DNA of 64,000 bases, taken from NCBI RefSeq assembly GCF_030813495.1, contig NZ_JAUSUI010000004.1, forward strand, positions 424,275-488,274. Reading direction: 5' to 3'. Below are positions 43,973-56,013 of this stretch, piece by piece. Made by a program: the position numbers and the translations under genes. The number at the start of each line of letters is the position of its first letter. Within the stretch, counting starts at the first letter, position 1. The notes beneath the pieces were generated by a model. It ran no database searches, was not told where the DNA came from, and saw only the letters and a program-made list of their open reading frames with translations. Origin of the DNA: Ancylobacter polymorphus (GTDB lineage: Bacteria; Pseudomonadota; Alphaproteobacteria; Rhizobiales; Xanthobacteraceae).

Positions 43973-44902
43973 CTAGCCGAGGGCCCCGTTCGGCGGAACC
44001 GGCGTGCCGGGTTCGGCCATGGCGGCCTCGCGGACGATTTCCGCCATCCGTTCGAAGGATGCGGCGAGCGGATTGGTCCGGCGCCAGACCATGCCGATGG
44101 TGCGGGTGGGGCGGGGCGTCGCCAGCCGCGCCACCGCGACGGCGGCGGAGCGTGTTTCAATGCCCACCGCCATCTGCGGGATCAGCGTCACGCCGATGCC
44201 GGCGCCGACCATCTGCACCAGCGTGGTGAGCGAACTGCCCTCCATCAGGTCGCGCGGCAGCTGCGAGGAGAGATTGCAGAAGGAAAGCGCCTGTTCGCGG
44301 AAGCAATGGCCTTCCTGCAGCAGCAGCAGGCGCATGGTGCGCAGTGTCTCGGAATTCGGCACCGGCAGTGCCGCCTCGCTCGCGGGGCGCACAAGGACGA
44401 ACTCCTCCTCGAACAGCGCGTGTTCGCTCAGCGAGGGCTCCGAGACGGGCAGGGCGACAAGGGCGGTGTCGAGCCGCCCGTCGATGAGATCGTCGACGAG
44501 GCGCTGCGTCACCGCTTCGCGCGGGCGCAGGTCGAGGCCGGGAAAGCGCTCGCCCAGCCGCTGCATCACGGCGGGCAGCAGATAGGGCGCGACGGTGGGG
44601 ATGACGCCGATGCGTACCCGGCCGGCCAGCGGGCTGTGCGAGGCGCGGGCGAGATCGCCCAGTTCCTCCACCGCCCGCAGGATATGGCGCGCGCGGGCGG
44701 CGAAATCCTCGCCGAGCCGGGTGAGCCGGATCTGGCGCGGGCCGCGCTCCACCAGCGGCGCGCCGAGGATTTCCTCCAGTTCCTTCACCTGCAGCGACAG
44801 CGCCGGCTGGGAGATGGCGCAGGCCTCCGCCGCCCGGCCGAAATGGCCGTGCTGGGCCAGCGCCTCGAAATAGCGCAGATGCCGCATGGAAATATCGGTC
44901 AT
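43973..44902 (-). CDS. oxyR: Hydrogen-peroxide sensor, LysR-type regulator OxyR
   Basis: 309 residues. The winged HTH is at about 1-65 (RYFEALAQHGHFGRAAEAC, ISQPALSLQVKELEEILG). The redox pair C200 and C209 lies in EGHCFREQALSFC, with the same 9-residue spacing as C199/C208 of E. coli OxyR. Divergent from katG across 161 bp. It is therefore the expected peroxide-dependent activator of katG. Confidence 0.95.
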   Translation of the reverse strand: MTDISMRHLRYFEALAQHGHFGRAAEACAISQPALSLQVKELEEILGAPLVERGPRQIRLTRLGEDFAARARHILRAVEELGDLARASHSPLAGRVRIGVIPTVAPYLLPAVMQRLGERFPGLDLRPREAVTQRLVDDLIDGRLDTALVALPVSEPSLSEHALFEEEFVLVRPASEAALPVPNSETLRTMRLLLLQEGHCFREQALSFCNLSSQLPRDLMEGSSLTTLVQMVGAGIGVTLIPQMAVGIETRSAAVAVARLATPRPTRTIGMVWRRTNPLAASFERMAEIVREAAMAEPGTPVPPNGALG

Positions 44903-44904
44903 AA

Positions 44905-47241
<2,337 letters not shown>

Positions 47242-47306
47242 TCGCCTGAGGCGCTTGCGCCCCGGACGTGCCCTCTCCGCCTATGGCGGGGAGGGGAGCC
47301 TGCTCC

Positions 47307-47344
47307 AAGGCCCGTTGCGCCCGGCGCGGCGGGCCTTTACTTTT
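47307..47344 (+). terminator. Intrinsic terminator of katG
   Basis: AAGGCCCG and CGGGCCTT form an 8-bp stem with a 15-nt loop, followed by TACTTTT, 65 nt after the stop. Confidence 0.7.
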
Positions 47345-47389
47345 GGCGCGCCGACAGCGCCGCGCGCCGTTGGGCCCGGGGGAACGCGC

Positions 47390-48889
47390 ATGACCGACCG
47401 CCGTCCCGATCCCGTCCTCATCGCCGGTGCCGGCCCGGTCGGGCTGGTGATGGCGCTGGAACTGGCGCGCTACGGCGTGAAGGTGCGGATCGTCGACCCG
47501 ATGACCGCGCGCGCCACCACCTCCCGCGCCGTGGCGATCTGGCCGCGCACGCTGGAGCTGCTGGACCGCGCCGGCGGCGACCTTTCCGCCGAGCTCATCG
47601 CCGGCGGCAACAAGGTGATTGCGGCCCATATGCTGGCCGATGGCAAGAGCCTCGCCCGCGTGCCGCTTGCCGAGATTGAGTCGCCCTATCCCTTCGTGCT
47701 GATGCTGCCGCAGAGCGAGACCGAGCGCATTCTGCTGCATCATCTGGAGGCGCGCGGCGTGCGGCCGGAACTGGCCACGGCGCTGGCGGACTTCACGCCG
47801 GACGAGGACGGCGTCACCGCCACGCTCCGCCGCGCCGACGGGCGGGAGGAGACCGCCCATTTCTCCGCGCTCATCGGCTGCGATGGTGCCCACAGCCCGG
47901 TGCGCCACCGGCTCGGCCTCGCTTTCGCCGGCGAGACGCTGGGCAGCGACTGGGCGCAGGGCGATTTTCATCTCGCCGGCATGCCGTTCCCGGTCGACGA
48001 ATTCGCCACCTGCCTGCACAGGGACGGACCGGCGGTGCTGTTCCCGCTGGCGCCCGGGCGTTACCGCGTCATCATCGGCCTCGGCCCGTCCACGGCCCCT
48101 GCGGCGCCGCCACCGCCGGATATGGCCGGCTTTCAGGCGCTGCTCGACCGCCGCGGGCCGGGCGGCATCACCCTCACCGAGCCGCTGTGGACGACTTCCT
48201 TCCGCATCAATGAGCGGCAGGTCGAGAGCTACCGGGTAGGGCGCGTCTTTCTCGCCGGCGATGCCGCCCATGTGCACAGCCCCGCCGGCGGGCAGGGCAT
48301 GAACACCGGCATGCAGGACGCGGTGAACCTCGCCTGGAAACTCGCTCTGGTGCTGCGCGGGCGCGCGACCTCCCCGCTGCTGCTCGACAGCTACGACCCG
48401 GAGCGGCGGGCAGTGGGGGCGGAGGTGATCGCCACCTCCGGCCGGCTGATCCGGCTCGGCACGCTCGGCAACCCGCTGGCGCGGCAGCTGCGCAACATCG
48501 TCATGCCCTTCGTGCTGGGCCTGGCGCCGGTGCGGCACGCCCTCGCCGGCGAACTGACCGAGATCGCGATCCACTACGCCGACAGCCCGCTTAACGGCGC
48601 TTCCTGGGGCGCCGGCCCGCGCGCCGGCATGCGGTCGGCGCCGCTGGCCGGGGAAGTGCCCTATGGCGCCGGCGATACGCCGCGCTTCACCCTGCGGCTC
48701 GGCGCCGGCGTGGCCCCGCCGCCGGACGATCTGCCCGGCGCGCTGATCGATCCGGTGATGCGCGCGAACCCGGTGCCCGGCGGCATCGAACTGGTGCGGC
48801 CGGATGGTTACCTCGCTCTGGCGGTGGCCGAGGGCGAATGGGAGCCGGTCGCCGCCTATCTCCGCCGTCTCGGCCCGGCGGAGAACTGA
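47390..48889 (+). CDS. FAD-dependent monooxygenase (PHBH/phenol hydroxylase-like)
   Basis: 499 residues with GGGGGAA upstream of the ATG. FAD motif IAGAGPVGLVMALELARYG, DG motif IGCDGAHSPVRHRLGL and GD motif AGDAAHVHSPAGGQGMNTGM. Class A flavoprotein hydroxylases insert oxygen into aromatic rings using NAD(P)H. The family's C-terminal thioredoxin-like domain is reduced here. No ring-cleavage or transport genes are adjacent, so the substrate is unknown. Aromatic catabolism, polyketide or ubiquinone-like tailoring are all possible. Confidence 0.85.
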   Translation: MTDRRPDPVLIAGAGPVGLVMALELARYGVKVRIVDPMTARATTSRAVAIWPRTLELLDRAGGDLSAELIAGGNKVIAAHMLADGKSLARVPLAEIESPYPFVLMLPQSETERILLHHLEARGVRPELATALADFTPDEDGVTATLRRADGREETAHFSALIGCDGAHSPVRHRLGLAFAGETLGSDWAQGDFHLAGMPFPVDEFATCLHRDGPAVLFPLAPGRYRVIIGLGPSTAPAAPPPPDMAGFQALLDRRGPGGITLTEPLWTTSFRINERQVESYRVGRVFLAGDAAHVHSPAGGQGMNTGMQDAVNLAWKLALVLRGRATSPLLLDSYDPERRAVGAEVIATSGRLIRLGTLGNPLARQLRNIVMPFVLGLAPVRHALAGELTEIAIHYADSPLNGASWGAGPRAGMRSAPLAGEVPYGAGDTPRFTLRLGAGVAPPPDDLPGALIDPVMRANPVPGGIELVRPDGYLALAVAEGEWEPVAAYLRRLGPAEN

Positions 48890-48918
48890 CGGGCGTGGGG
48901 GCCTCGGTTTCGCAACGA

Positions 48919-48933
48919 GAACATATTGCGAAC
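48919..48933 (+). promoter_or_regulatory. LexA (SOS) box of recA
   Basis: GAAC-ATATTGC-GAAC matches the alphaproteobacterial LexA site GTTC-N7-GTTC read from the other strand. A further GAAC follows at 48937. The box overlaps the -35 element, so LexA would block polymerase. Confidence 0.88.
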
Positions 48934-48954
48934 ATCGAACAAACAGGGTACAAG
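48926..48954 (+). promoter_or_regulatory. Candidate sigma-70 promoter of recA
   Basis: TTGCGA, a 17-bp spacer and TACAAG, 56 bp before the chosen ATG. The -35 lies inside the SOS box. Confidence 0.7.
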
Positions 48955-49010
48955 TGCGGTAACGTCTGCCCCGCCGCCCTTTTCCCTTGCGCCCAGCCCG
49001 GAGCCCGGCA

Positions 49011-50090
<1,080 letters not shown>

Positions 50091-50158
50091 GCCGCGACCG
50101 GGGTGGCGGTTGGCCTGCCTGCGGCATCTCCGGCTGTTGAGCGCCTGGACGGCAGCGG

Positions 50159-50183
50159 AGCGGGGACGACGCCCCGCTGCTTT
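50159..50183 (+). terminator. Intrinsic terminator of recA
   Basis: AGCGGGG-6 nt-CCCCGCT, a 7-bp stem, followed by GCTTTCT, 69 nt after the stop and before alaS. Confidence 0.62.
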
Positions 50184-50288
50184 CTGGACAAGGTGTTGAT
50201 GCGTCGTTAGAACCGTTGCGCCCGCGCCGGTCGGTGCGGGTCGGCGCCCTTCGCGGCGCTGCTATCCAGCATCGGCGGACCCGGGTTC

Positions 50289-52940
50289 ATGAGCGGCGTA
50301 AACGAGATTCGCGCGACCTTCCTCGACTATTTCGCCCGCAACGGGCACCAGGTGGTCGACTCCTCCCCGCTCGTGCCGCGCAACGACCCGACATTGATGT
50401 TCACCAATGCCGGCATGGTGCAGTTCAAGAACGTCTTCACCGGCATCGAGAAGCGACCCTATTCGCGCGCGGTCACCTCGCAGAAATGCGTTCGTGCCGG
50501 CGGCAAGCACAACGACCTCGACAATGTCGGCTATACCGCGCGGCATCACACCTTCTTCGAGATGCTCGGCAATTTCTCCTTTGGCGATTACTTCAAGGAG
50601 AACGCCATCGAGCTCGCGTGGAACCTGATCACCCGCGAATTCGAACTGCCGGTCGAGAAGCTGCTCGTCACCGTCTATCACGAGGATGACGAGGCGTTCG
50701 GGCTGTGGAAGCGCATTGCTGGCCTGCCGGACGAGCGCATCATCCGCATCGCGACGTCAGACAATTTCTGGCAGATGGGCGATACCGGCCCCTGCGGCCC
50801 GTGCTCCGAGATCTTCTTCGACCACGGCCCGCATATTGCCGGGGGCCCTCCCGGTTCGGCCGACGCGGATGGCGACCGTTTCATCGAGATCTGGAATCTC
50901 GTCTTCATGCAGTTCGAGCAACTGCCGGGCGGTGAGCGTGTGCGGCTGCCGCGCCCGTCCATTGATACCGGCATGGGGCTGGAGCGCATCTCCGCTGTGC
51001 TGCAGGGCACGCACGACAATTACGAGATCGACCTCATGCGCGCCCTGACCGGCGCCGTCGAGGAACTGACCGACGTGCCCGCCAACGGCCCGCAAAAGGC
51101 GAGCCACCGCGTGATCGCCGACCATCTGCGCGCCTCCACCTTCCTGGTGGCCGATGGCGTGCTGCCCTCCAATGAGGGCCGCGGCTATGTGCTGCGCCGC
51201 ATCATGCGCCGCGCCATGCGCCACGCCCAGCTGCTCGGCGCCCGCGATCCGCTGATGCACCGCCTGGTGCCGATCCTGGTGCGTGAAATGGGCCGGGCCT
51301 TCCCGGAGATCGTGCGCGCCGAGGCGCTGGTGGCGGAGACGCTGCGGCTCGAGGAAACCCGCTTCCGCAAGACGCTGGAACGGGGCCTGTCCATCCTCGA
51401 AGCCGAGAGCGAGGGCCTGGAGGCCGGCGCGAAATTCTCCGGCGAAACCGCGTTCAAGCTCTACGACACGTTCGGCTTCCCGCTGGACCTCACCGAGGAT
51501 GCGCTGCGCGCGCGCGGCGTCGGCGTCGATGTCGAGGCGTTCAACACCGCCATGGCGCGGCAGAAGGCCGAGGCCCGCGCCTCCTGGTCCGGCTCGGGCG
51601 AGGCGGCGACCGACACGGTGTGGTTCGCGGTGCGCGAGGATGCCGGGGCGACCGAGTTCCTCGGCTATGACACGACGAGCGCCGAGGGCACGGTGACGGC
51701 GCTTGTCGCCGAGGGGCGGCAGGTCGCGGAGCTGGGTGCCGGCGCCACCGGCCTTGTGGTGCTGAACCAGACGCCGTTCTACGGCGAATCCGGCGGCCAG
51801 ACCGGCGATACCGGCATGTTTACCGGCGAGGACGGGCTCAAGGTCCGTGTCACCGGCACGCAGAAGAAGCTCGGCGACGTGTTCGTGCATGAGGTCACGG
51901 TCGAGAGCGGCACGCTCAAGGTCGGCAGCGCGCTGGCGCTCACTGTCGACGCCGAGCGCCGCCAGGCGATCCGCGCCAATCATTCGGCCACCCATCTGCT
52001 GCACGAGGCGCTGCGCCGCGTGCTCGGCGACCATGTGGCGCAGAAGGGCTCGCTGGTCGCGCCGGATCGGCTGCGCTTCGACTTCTCGCACCCCAAGCCG
52101 GTGGAAGCGGATGAACTGCGGCAGGTCGAGGACCTCGCCAACCGCATCGTGCTGCGCAACGAGCCGGTGGTGACCCGCCTGATGGCGGTGGATGATGCCA
52201 TCGCCTCCGGCGCGCGGGCGCTGTTCGGCGAGAAATATGGCGAGGAGGTCCGCGTCGTCAGCATGGGCACCGATCCCGGCAATGGCGCGCCCTATTCGAT
52301 CGAGCTGTGCGGCGGCACCCATGTCGGGCGCACGGGCGATATCGGCGTCATCAGCCTGGTCAGCGAAAGCGCCGTCGGTGCCGGGGTGCGCCGGGTCGAG
52401 GCGATGACCGGCGATGCCGCCCGCCATGCGCTGACCGCCGATCGCCAGGCGCTGCAGGGCGCGGCGGCGCTGCTGAAGGCGCCGGTGGCTGAAGTGGAAG
52501 CCCGTCTCGCCCTTCTGGTCGAGGAACGCCGCAAGCTCGAGCGCGAGCTGGGCGAGGCGCGGCGCAAGCTGGCCATGGGCGGCGGGGCCGGGGCGGAAGA
52601 GCCCGTGCGCAGCGTCGGCGACGTCAAGCTGCTGGCGCGGGAAGTCACCGGCATCGAGCCCAAGGATCTCAAGAGCCTGGTCGATGAGGGCAAGAAGCGC
52701 ATCGGTTCCGGCGTGGTGGCCATTGTCGGTGTCACCGAGGATGGCCGCGCCGGGCTGGTGGTCGGCGTCACCGAGGATCTGACCGGGCGTTTCGACGCGG
52801 TGGCGCTGGTGCGGCGCGGCGCCGAGGCGCTGGGCGGCAAGGGCGGCGGCGGGCGACCGGACATGGCGCAGGCGGGCGGGCCCGACGGCGCCCGGGCGGC
52901 GGAGGCGCTGGCGGCGATCGAGAGCGCGCTCGCCGGCTGA
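50289..52940 (+). CDS. alaS: Alanyl-tRNA synthetase
   Basis: 883 residues, full length. It charges tRNA-Ala. Start [20 protein letters not shown]. Class II motifs [20 protein letters not shown] and motif 2 [20 protein letters not shown] are at the N-terminus. The editing domain's zinc site is [11 protein letters not shown] plus CGGTHV. The C-terminal oligomerisation domain has a coiled coil ([22 protein letters not shown]) and a glycine-rich end. The recA-alaS order is conserved in many alphaproteobacteria. Confidence 0.98.
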   Translation: MSGVNEIRATFLDYFARNGHQVVDSSPLVPRNDPTLMFTNAGMVQFKNVFTGIEKRPYSRAVTSQKCVRAGGKHNDLDNVGYTARHHTFFEMLGNFSFGDYFKENAIELAWNLITREFELPVEKLLVTVYHEDDEAFGLWKRIAGLPDERIIRIATSDNFWQMGDTGPCGPCSEIFFDHGPHIAGGPPGSADADGDRFIEIWNLVFMQFEQLPGGERVRLPRPSIDTGMGLERISAVLQGTHDNYEIDLMRALTGAVEELTDVPANGPQKASHRVIADHLRASTFLVADGVLPSNEGRGYVLRRIMRRAMRHAQLLGARDPLMHRLVPILVREMGRAFPEIVRAEALVAETLRLEETRFRKTLERGLSILEAESEGLEAGAKFSGETAFKLYDTFGFPLDLTEDALRARGVGVDVEAFNTAMARQKAEARASWSGSGEAATDTVWFAVREDAGATEFLGYDTTSAEGTVTALVAEGRQVAELGAGATGLVVLNQTPFYGESGGQTGDTGMFTGEDGLKVRVTGTQKKLGDVFVHEVTVESGTLKVGSALALTVDAERRQAIRANHSATHLLHEALRRVLGDHVAQKGSLVAPDRLRFDFSHPKPVEADELRQVEDLANRIVLRNEPVVTRLMAVDDAIASGARALFGEKYGEEVRVVSMGTDPGNGAPYSIELCGGTHVGRTGDIGVISLVSESAVGAGVRRVEAMTGDAARHALTADRQALQGAAALLKAPVAEVEARLALLVEERRKLERELGEARRKLAMGGGAGAEEPVRSVGDVKLLAREVTGIEPKDLKSLVDEGKKRIGSGVVAIVGVTEDGRAGLVVGVTEDLTGRFDAVALVRRGAEALGGKGGGGRPDMAQAGGPDGARAAEALAAIESALAG

Positions 52941-52970
52941 TCGCGCCGAGGGGCGGGGGAGTGGCCGGAG

Positions 52971-54227
52971 ATGGCGGCGCGCAGACACGAGCCCGGCGGG
53001 TCGACGGCGTCGCTGTGGCGCGCGCGGCGGCGGCGCTGCTACGAGATATTGGAGCGCGACGCCGCGCATGACCGCACAGCGCACCGGGTCGAAATCGGCC
53101 TGATCGTGCTGGTGGTGCTCAACGTCATCGTCGCCGTGCTGGAGACGGTGCCGAGCCTGTATCTGCGGGACTACCGCGCCTTTCTCGGCTTCGAGCGGCT
53201 GTCCCTGCTGGTTTTCGCGCTCGAATATGCGCTTCGTCTCTGGGTGGCGCCGGAGAATCCGCGCTATCGCGGTCTCACGCCGTTGCGGGCGCGGCTGCGC
53301 TACGCGCGCACCGCGGTGGCGATTGTCGATCTCATTGCCTGGCTTCCCTTCGTGCTGTCGGCGGCCCTCGGGGTCAATCTCGTCACGCTGGCGATTTTCC
53401 GCCTGCTGCGTTTCATCAAGCTGGTGCGCTATTCGCCCGGCATGCAGTCGCTGCTCGAAGTGCTGCATCGCGAGAGTCAGGCGCTGATGGCGTGCTTCTG
53501 GCTGCTGTCCGCCGCCGTGCTCGTCGCCGCCTCGGCGATGTATGTCGCGGAAGGCCATGTTCAGCCCGAGCATCTCGGCTCGATTCCGGCGGCGATGTGG
53601 TGGGCCATGGCGACGGTGACCACGGTCGGTTATGGCGATGTCTATCCCGTCACCGTCCCCGGCCGGATCATCGCCAGCCTGACCATGGTCACCGGCATCG
53701 TGATGATCGCCCTGCCGGTCGGCATCATCGCCACGTCCTTCGTCGATGTGATCAAGCGCCGCGACTTCGTCATCACCTGGGGCATGGTGGCGCGCGTGCC
53801 GCTGTTCGCCGATCTCGACGCGTCCGGCATTGGCGAGATCCACAAAATGCTCTCCGCCCATACCGCGCAACCCGGCGAGGTGATCGCCCGTCGCGGCGAG
53901 GTGGCGCGCTCCATGTACTTCATCGCCTCGGGCGAGGTGGAACTGGAATTCGCCGACAGCGTGCATGTGCTGGGCGAGGGGCAGTTCTTCGGCGAGATGG
54001 CGCTGCTGCACCAGACGCACCGCGCCGCCACGGCGCGGGCGCGCGGGCGCTGCATGCTGCTGATTCTGGAAGCGGAATCGCTGGCGGAGGTGATCCGCCG
54101 ACATCCGGAGATCGGCAAGCGCATCCGAGCCATGGCCAAGGACGAGGAAGGCCCGCATCCGGTGCGGCGCAGCGCCGACATCGCCAATGATGAACTCGCT
54201 GAGCCACCGGCGCCCGAGGGCGCATAG
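52971..54227 (+). CDS. Cyclic-nucleotide-gated potassium channel
   Basis: 418 residues. Six helices: S1 about 42-60, S2 about 74-92, S3 about 113-133, S4 with Arg/Lys (FRLLRFIKLVRYS, 143-155), S5 about 168-192, S6 about 226-255. The K+ selectivity filter is TTVGYGD (217-223). A cyclic-nucleotide-binding domain follows from about 280 with the phosphate cassette FFGEMALLHQTHRAATARA, which contains the key Glu and Arg. The link between S6 and CNBD is short, as in MloK1 of Mesorhizobium. Adenylate cyclase partners are not in the window. Confidence 0.92.
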   Translation: MAARRHEPGGSTASLWRARRRRCYEILERDAAHDRTAHRVEIGLIVLVVLNVIVAVLETVPSLYLRDYRAFLGFERLSLLVFALEYALRLWVAPENPRYRGLTPLRARLRYARTAVAIVDLIAWLPFVLSAALGVNLVTLAIFRLLRFIKLVRYSPGMQSLLEVLHRESQALMACFWLLSAAVLVAASAMYVAEGHVQPEHLGSIPAAMWWAMATVTTVGYGDVYPVTVPGRIIASLTMVTGIVMIALPVGIIATSFVDVIKRRDFVITWGMVARVPLFADLDASGIGEIHKMLSAHTAQPGEVIARRGEVARSMYFIASGEVELEFADSVHVLGEGQFFGEMALLHQTHRAATARARGRCMLLILEAESLAEVIRRHPEIGKRIRAMAKDEEGPHPVRRSADIANDELAEPPAPEGA

Positions 54228-54433
54228 GCCGGGCAGTTCCGCGAAAAGCCGGGGGACCGAGGGCGCGTTCGCATCAAGACGGAGCGGGTCTTCGGCATCG
54301 TCATGCCGGGGCCGGTCCCATCAATGACCCATCGCGCATGGGTACGCGCTCCCGTCCGACACGCGAGGCGGCGTGCGAGACGCTGTGCGGCCGGCGGCGC
54401 TGCCGTGGCGCGCCGCCGCTCCGCCGAAGCGCC

Positions 54434-55192
54434 TCAGGCCGCCGGGAAAGCGCGGGCGACGAGGCCGCGCCAGGCCTGCTGCGAGGCGAGGTGGAGGACG
54501 ATGAGGTCCGTCCAGCCATTGATGTGGAACGTCTCCAGCGTCGGGCCGGAAAGCGCGCGGAAGGCCGCTTCATCGACCAGGCGGAAGCCCTGGATCAGCT
54601 TCTCCGTCCCATCCGGAAGGGTGACGCGGGCCTCGCGGCCGGTCAGCAGGTTTTCGGATTCGAGGGCGGCGGCGAAGGCGCGCGTGCGCTCGTGCTCGAC
54701 CGCGTACGCCTCGCAAAAGGCGATGGCGGCGGTCGCGACCTCGGTCGCCTTGCCGTCTTCGTTGAAGAGCGGGCGGGCGCCGTCGCGCACCGCGTCGGTC
54801 GTCACGTGGGGGGCGGAAAGGTCCACGCCCAGCAGGATCGCCTCACCCTCGCCCGGCGTCATGCCGATGAAGGGGTAGCGGCGCACATAGCTCGGCACAT
54901 AGTCGCCTTCCGTCCAGCTCCCTTCCGCGCGCACGAACAGGTTCTGACCAGCGGTGAGCCCGGTCACCGCCAGCGGCGCGGCGCCCTCGTCGGTCGCGAA
55001 CACGATGGGATAGCTGCGCTGGACGTGAACGAACTCGCTCGCCACCAGCGGGATCGCCGTCGCCGCCCGGGCGAAGCCGAAATCCACGCCCTCGCGCAGA
55101 CCGATCAGGCGATGGTCAGGGAAGCGCAGAAGCGCGGGGGAGCCGTAAAAGGGCGGAAGCCCGGGAGCAGGAATAGGCGTGCCGGCCGACAT
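54434..55192 (-). CDS. SapC family protein
   Basis: 252 residues, no signal peptide or membrane helix. SapC-type features are FVHVQRSYPIVFATDEG, VPSYVRRYPFIGM, LFNEDGKATE, and the C-terminal LIQGFRLVDEAAFRAL with HINGWTDLIVLHLASQ. The family is named from S-layer export-related work in Caulobacter relatives, but its molecular activity is undefined. It is followed on the same strand by no gene and preceded by ialB 68 nt upstream; the arrangement with an exported protein and a giant autotransporter may be meaningful. Confidence 0.82.
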   Translation of the reverse strand: MSAGTPIPAPGLPPFYGSPALLRFPDHRLIGLREGVDFGFARAATAIPLVASEFVHVQRSYPIVFATDEGAAPLAVTGLTAGQNLFVRAEGSWTEGDYVPSYVRRYPFIGMTPGEGEAILLGVDLSAPHVTTDAVRDGARPLFNEDGKATEVATAAIAFCEAYAVEHERTRAFAAALESENLLTGREARVTLPDGTEKLIQGFRLVDEAAFRALSGPTLETFHINGWTDLIVLHLASQQAWRGLVARAFPAA

Positions 55193-55260
55193 GGGAAGAG
55201 CTTTCGTGAAGAGGAAGGAGCGCCGCAGCCGGGCCGGCTGCGGCCTTCGGTGGGCAGGGG

Positions 55261-55881
55261 TCAGGGCTTGAGGCTGGCGTCGAGCGCGGGCGCGAAGCCC
55301 TTGAACGACACCGGCAGGGTGACGGGACGCTGGGCGCCGTCCTGGAAGGTGAAGCTGCCCGCCTCGGCGGTGGTCTTCATGGTCTGCACCATGGCGGCGT
55401 CGAGCTGGGCTTCGGCGACGCAGACCTGCGCGCAGCGCTTATATTCGAGGTCGAGCTCCTTGCCGTTCTCGCCGATCTTCAGCGAGATCCCGGCCGGCAG
55501 CCACACGCCCTGCGGCACCTGGATGAGGATGATCATCGGCGACTTCGGGTCGGCGCGACCGACGGCGATGGTGGCGACGAGGCCCTGGCCCTGCACCTGC
55601 AGCTTCTGGATCACTTCGCAGGCGCGGGGCTGGTCGGTCGGGGTGACGCAGCGCATCAGCCAGTCCTGATAGGTCGCGGTGGTCTCGACCGGCTGCGACG
55701 CATCCCCTGCGGCCGCCGCGGGTGCCGCTGCCGCCGGACGGGCGGCGGCGGGCGCCGCCGGGCGAGGCTGGGTCGCCTGGGCCGGAGCCTGGGCGGTCGT
55801 GAACTGCTGCGCCTGCGCGGGCCCAGCGATAAGCGCGCCGGCCATCAGGGCGGCGCCGAGCATTTTCAGGCTCGCATGCAT
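55261..55881 (-). CDS. Invasion-associated locus B (IalB) family exported protein
   Basis: 206 residues from the ATG that begins a signal peptide (hydrophobic 8-20, cleavage after Ala24, AQA then QQ). An Ala/Pro/Gln-rich linker (about 25-65) precedes the IalB domain: TYQDWLMRCV, QPRACEVIQKL, VPQGVWLPAGISLKIG and YKRCAQVCVAEAQLD. C78/C88 and C150/C154 probably form disulfides in the periplasm. IalB was found as an erythrocyte-invasion factor of Bartonella, but homologues are common in free-living Rhizobiales. It lies between the autotransporter and SapC genes on the same strand. Confidence 0.87.
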   Translation of the reverse strand: MHASLKMLGAALMAGALIAGPAQAQQFTTAQAPAQATQPRPAAPAAARPAAAAPAAAAGDASQPVETTATYQDWLMRCVTPTDQPRACEVIQKLQVQGQGLVATIAVGRADPKSPMIILIQVPQGVWLPAGISLKIGENGKELDLEYKRCAQVCVAEAQLDAAMVQTMKTTAEAGSFTFQDGAQRPVTLPVSFKGFAPALDASLKP

Positions 55882-56013
55882 GTCTCTGCTCTTTCTTGAA
55901 CGCGAGGGAAGGGATGTGAGCGACGCCGGCCGCGGCTGCGGCACGGCGACGCCGTGTGAGGAAGCCGGTTCGGCGGCGACGCGAGGCGGCTGGCGCAAGT
56001 CTGCGGCATCCGG

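Noticed and set aside
50757..54158. A 1,133-codon open frame on the minus strand
   Set aside because: It is the antisense shadow of alaS and the K+ channel gene, both of which have complete families on the plus strand.
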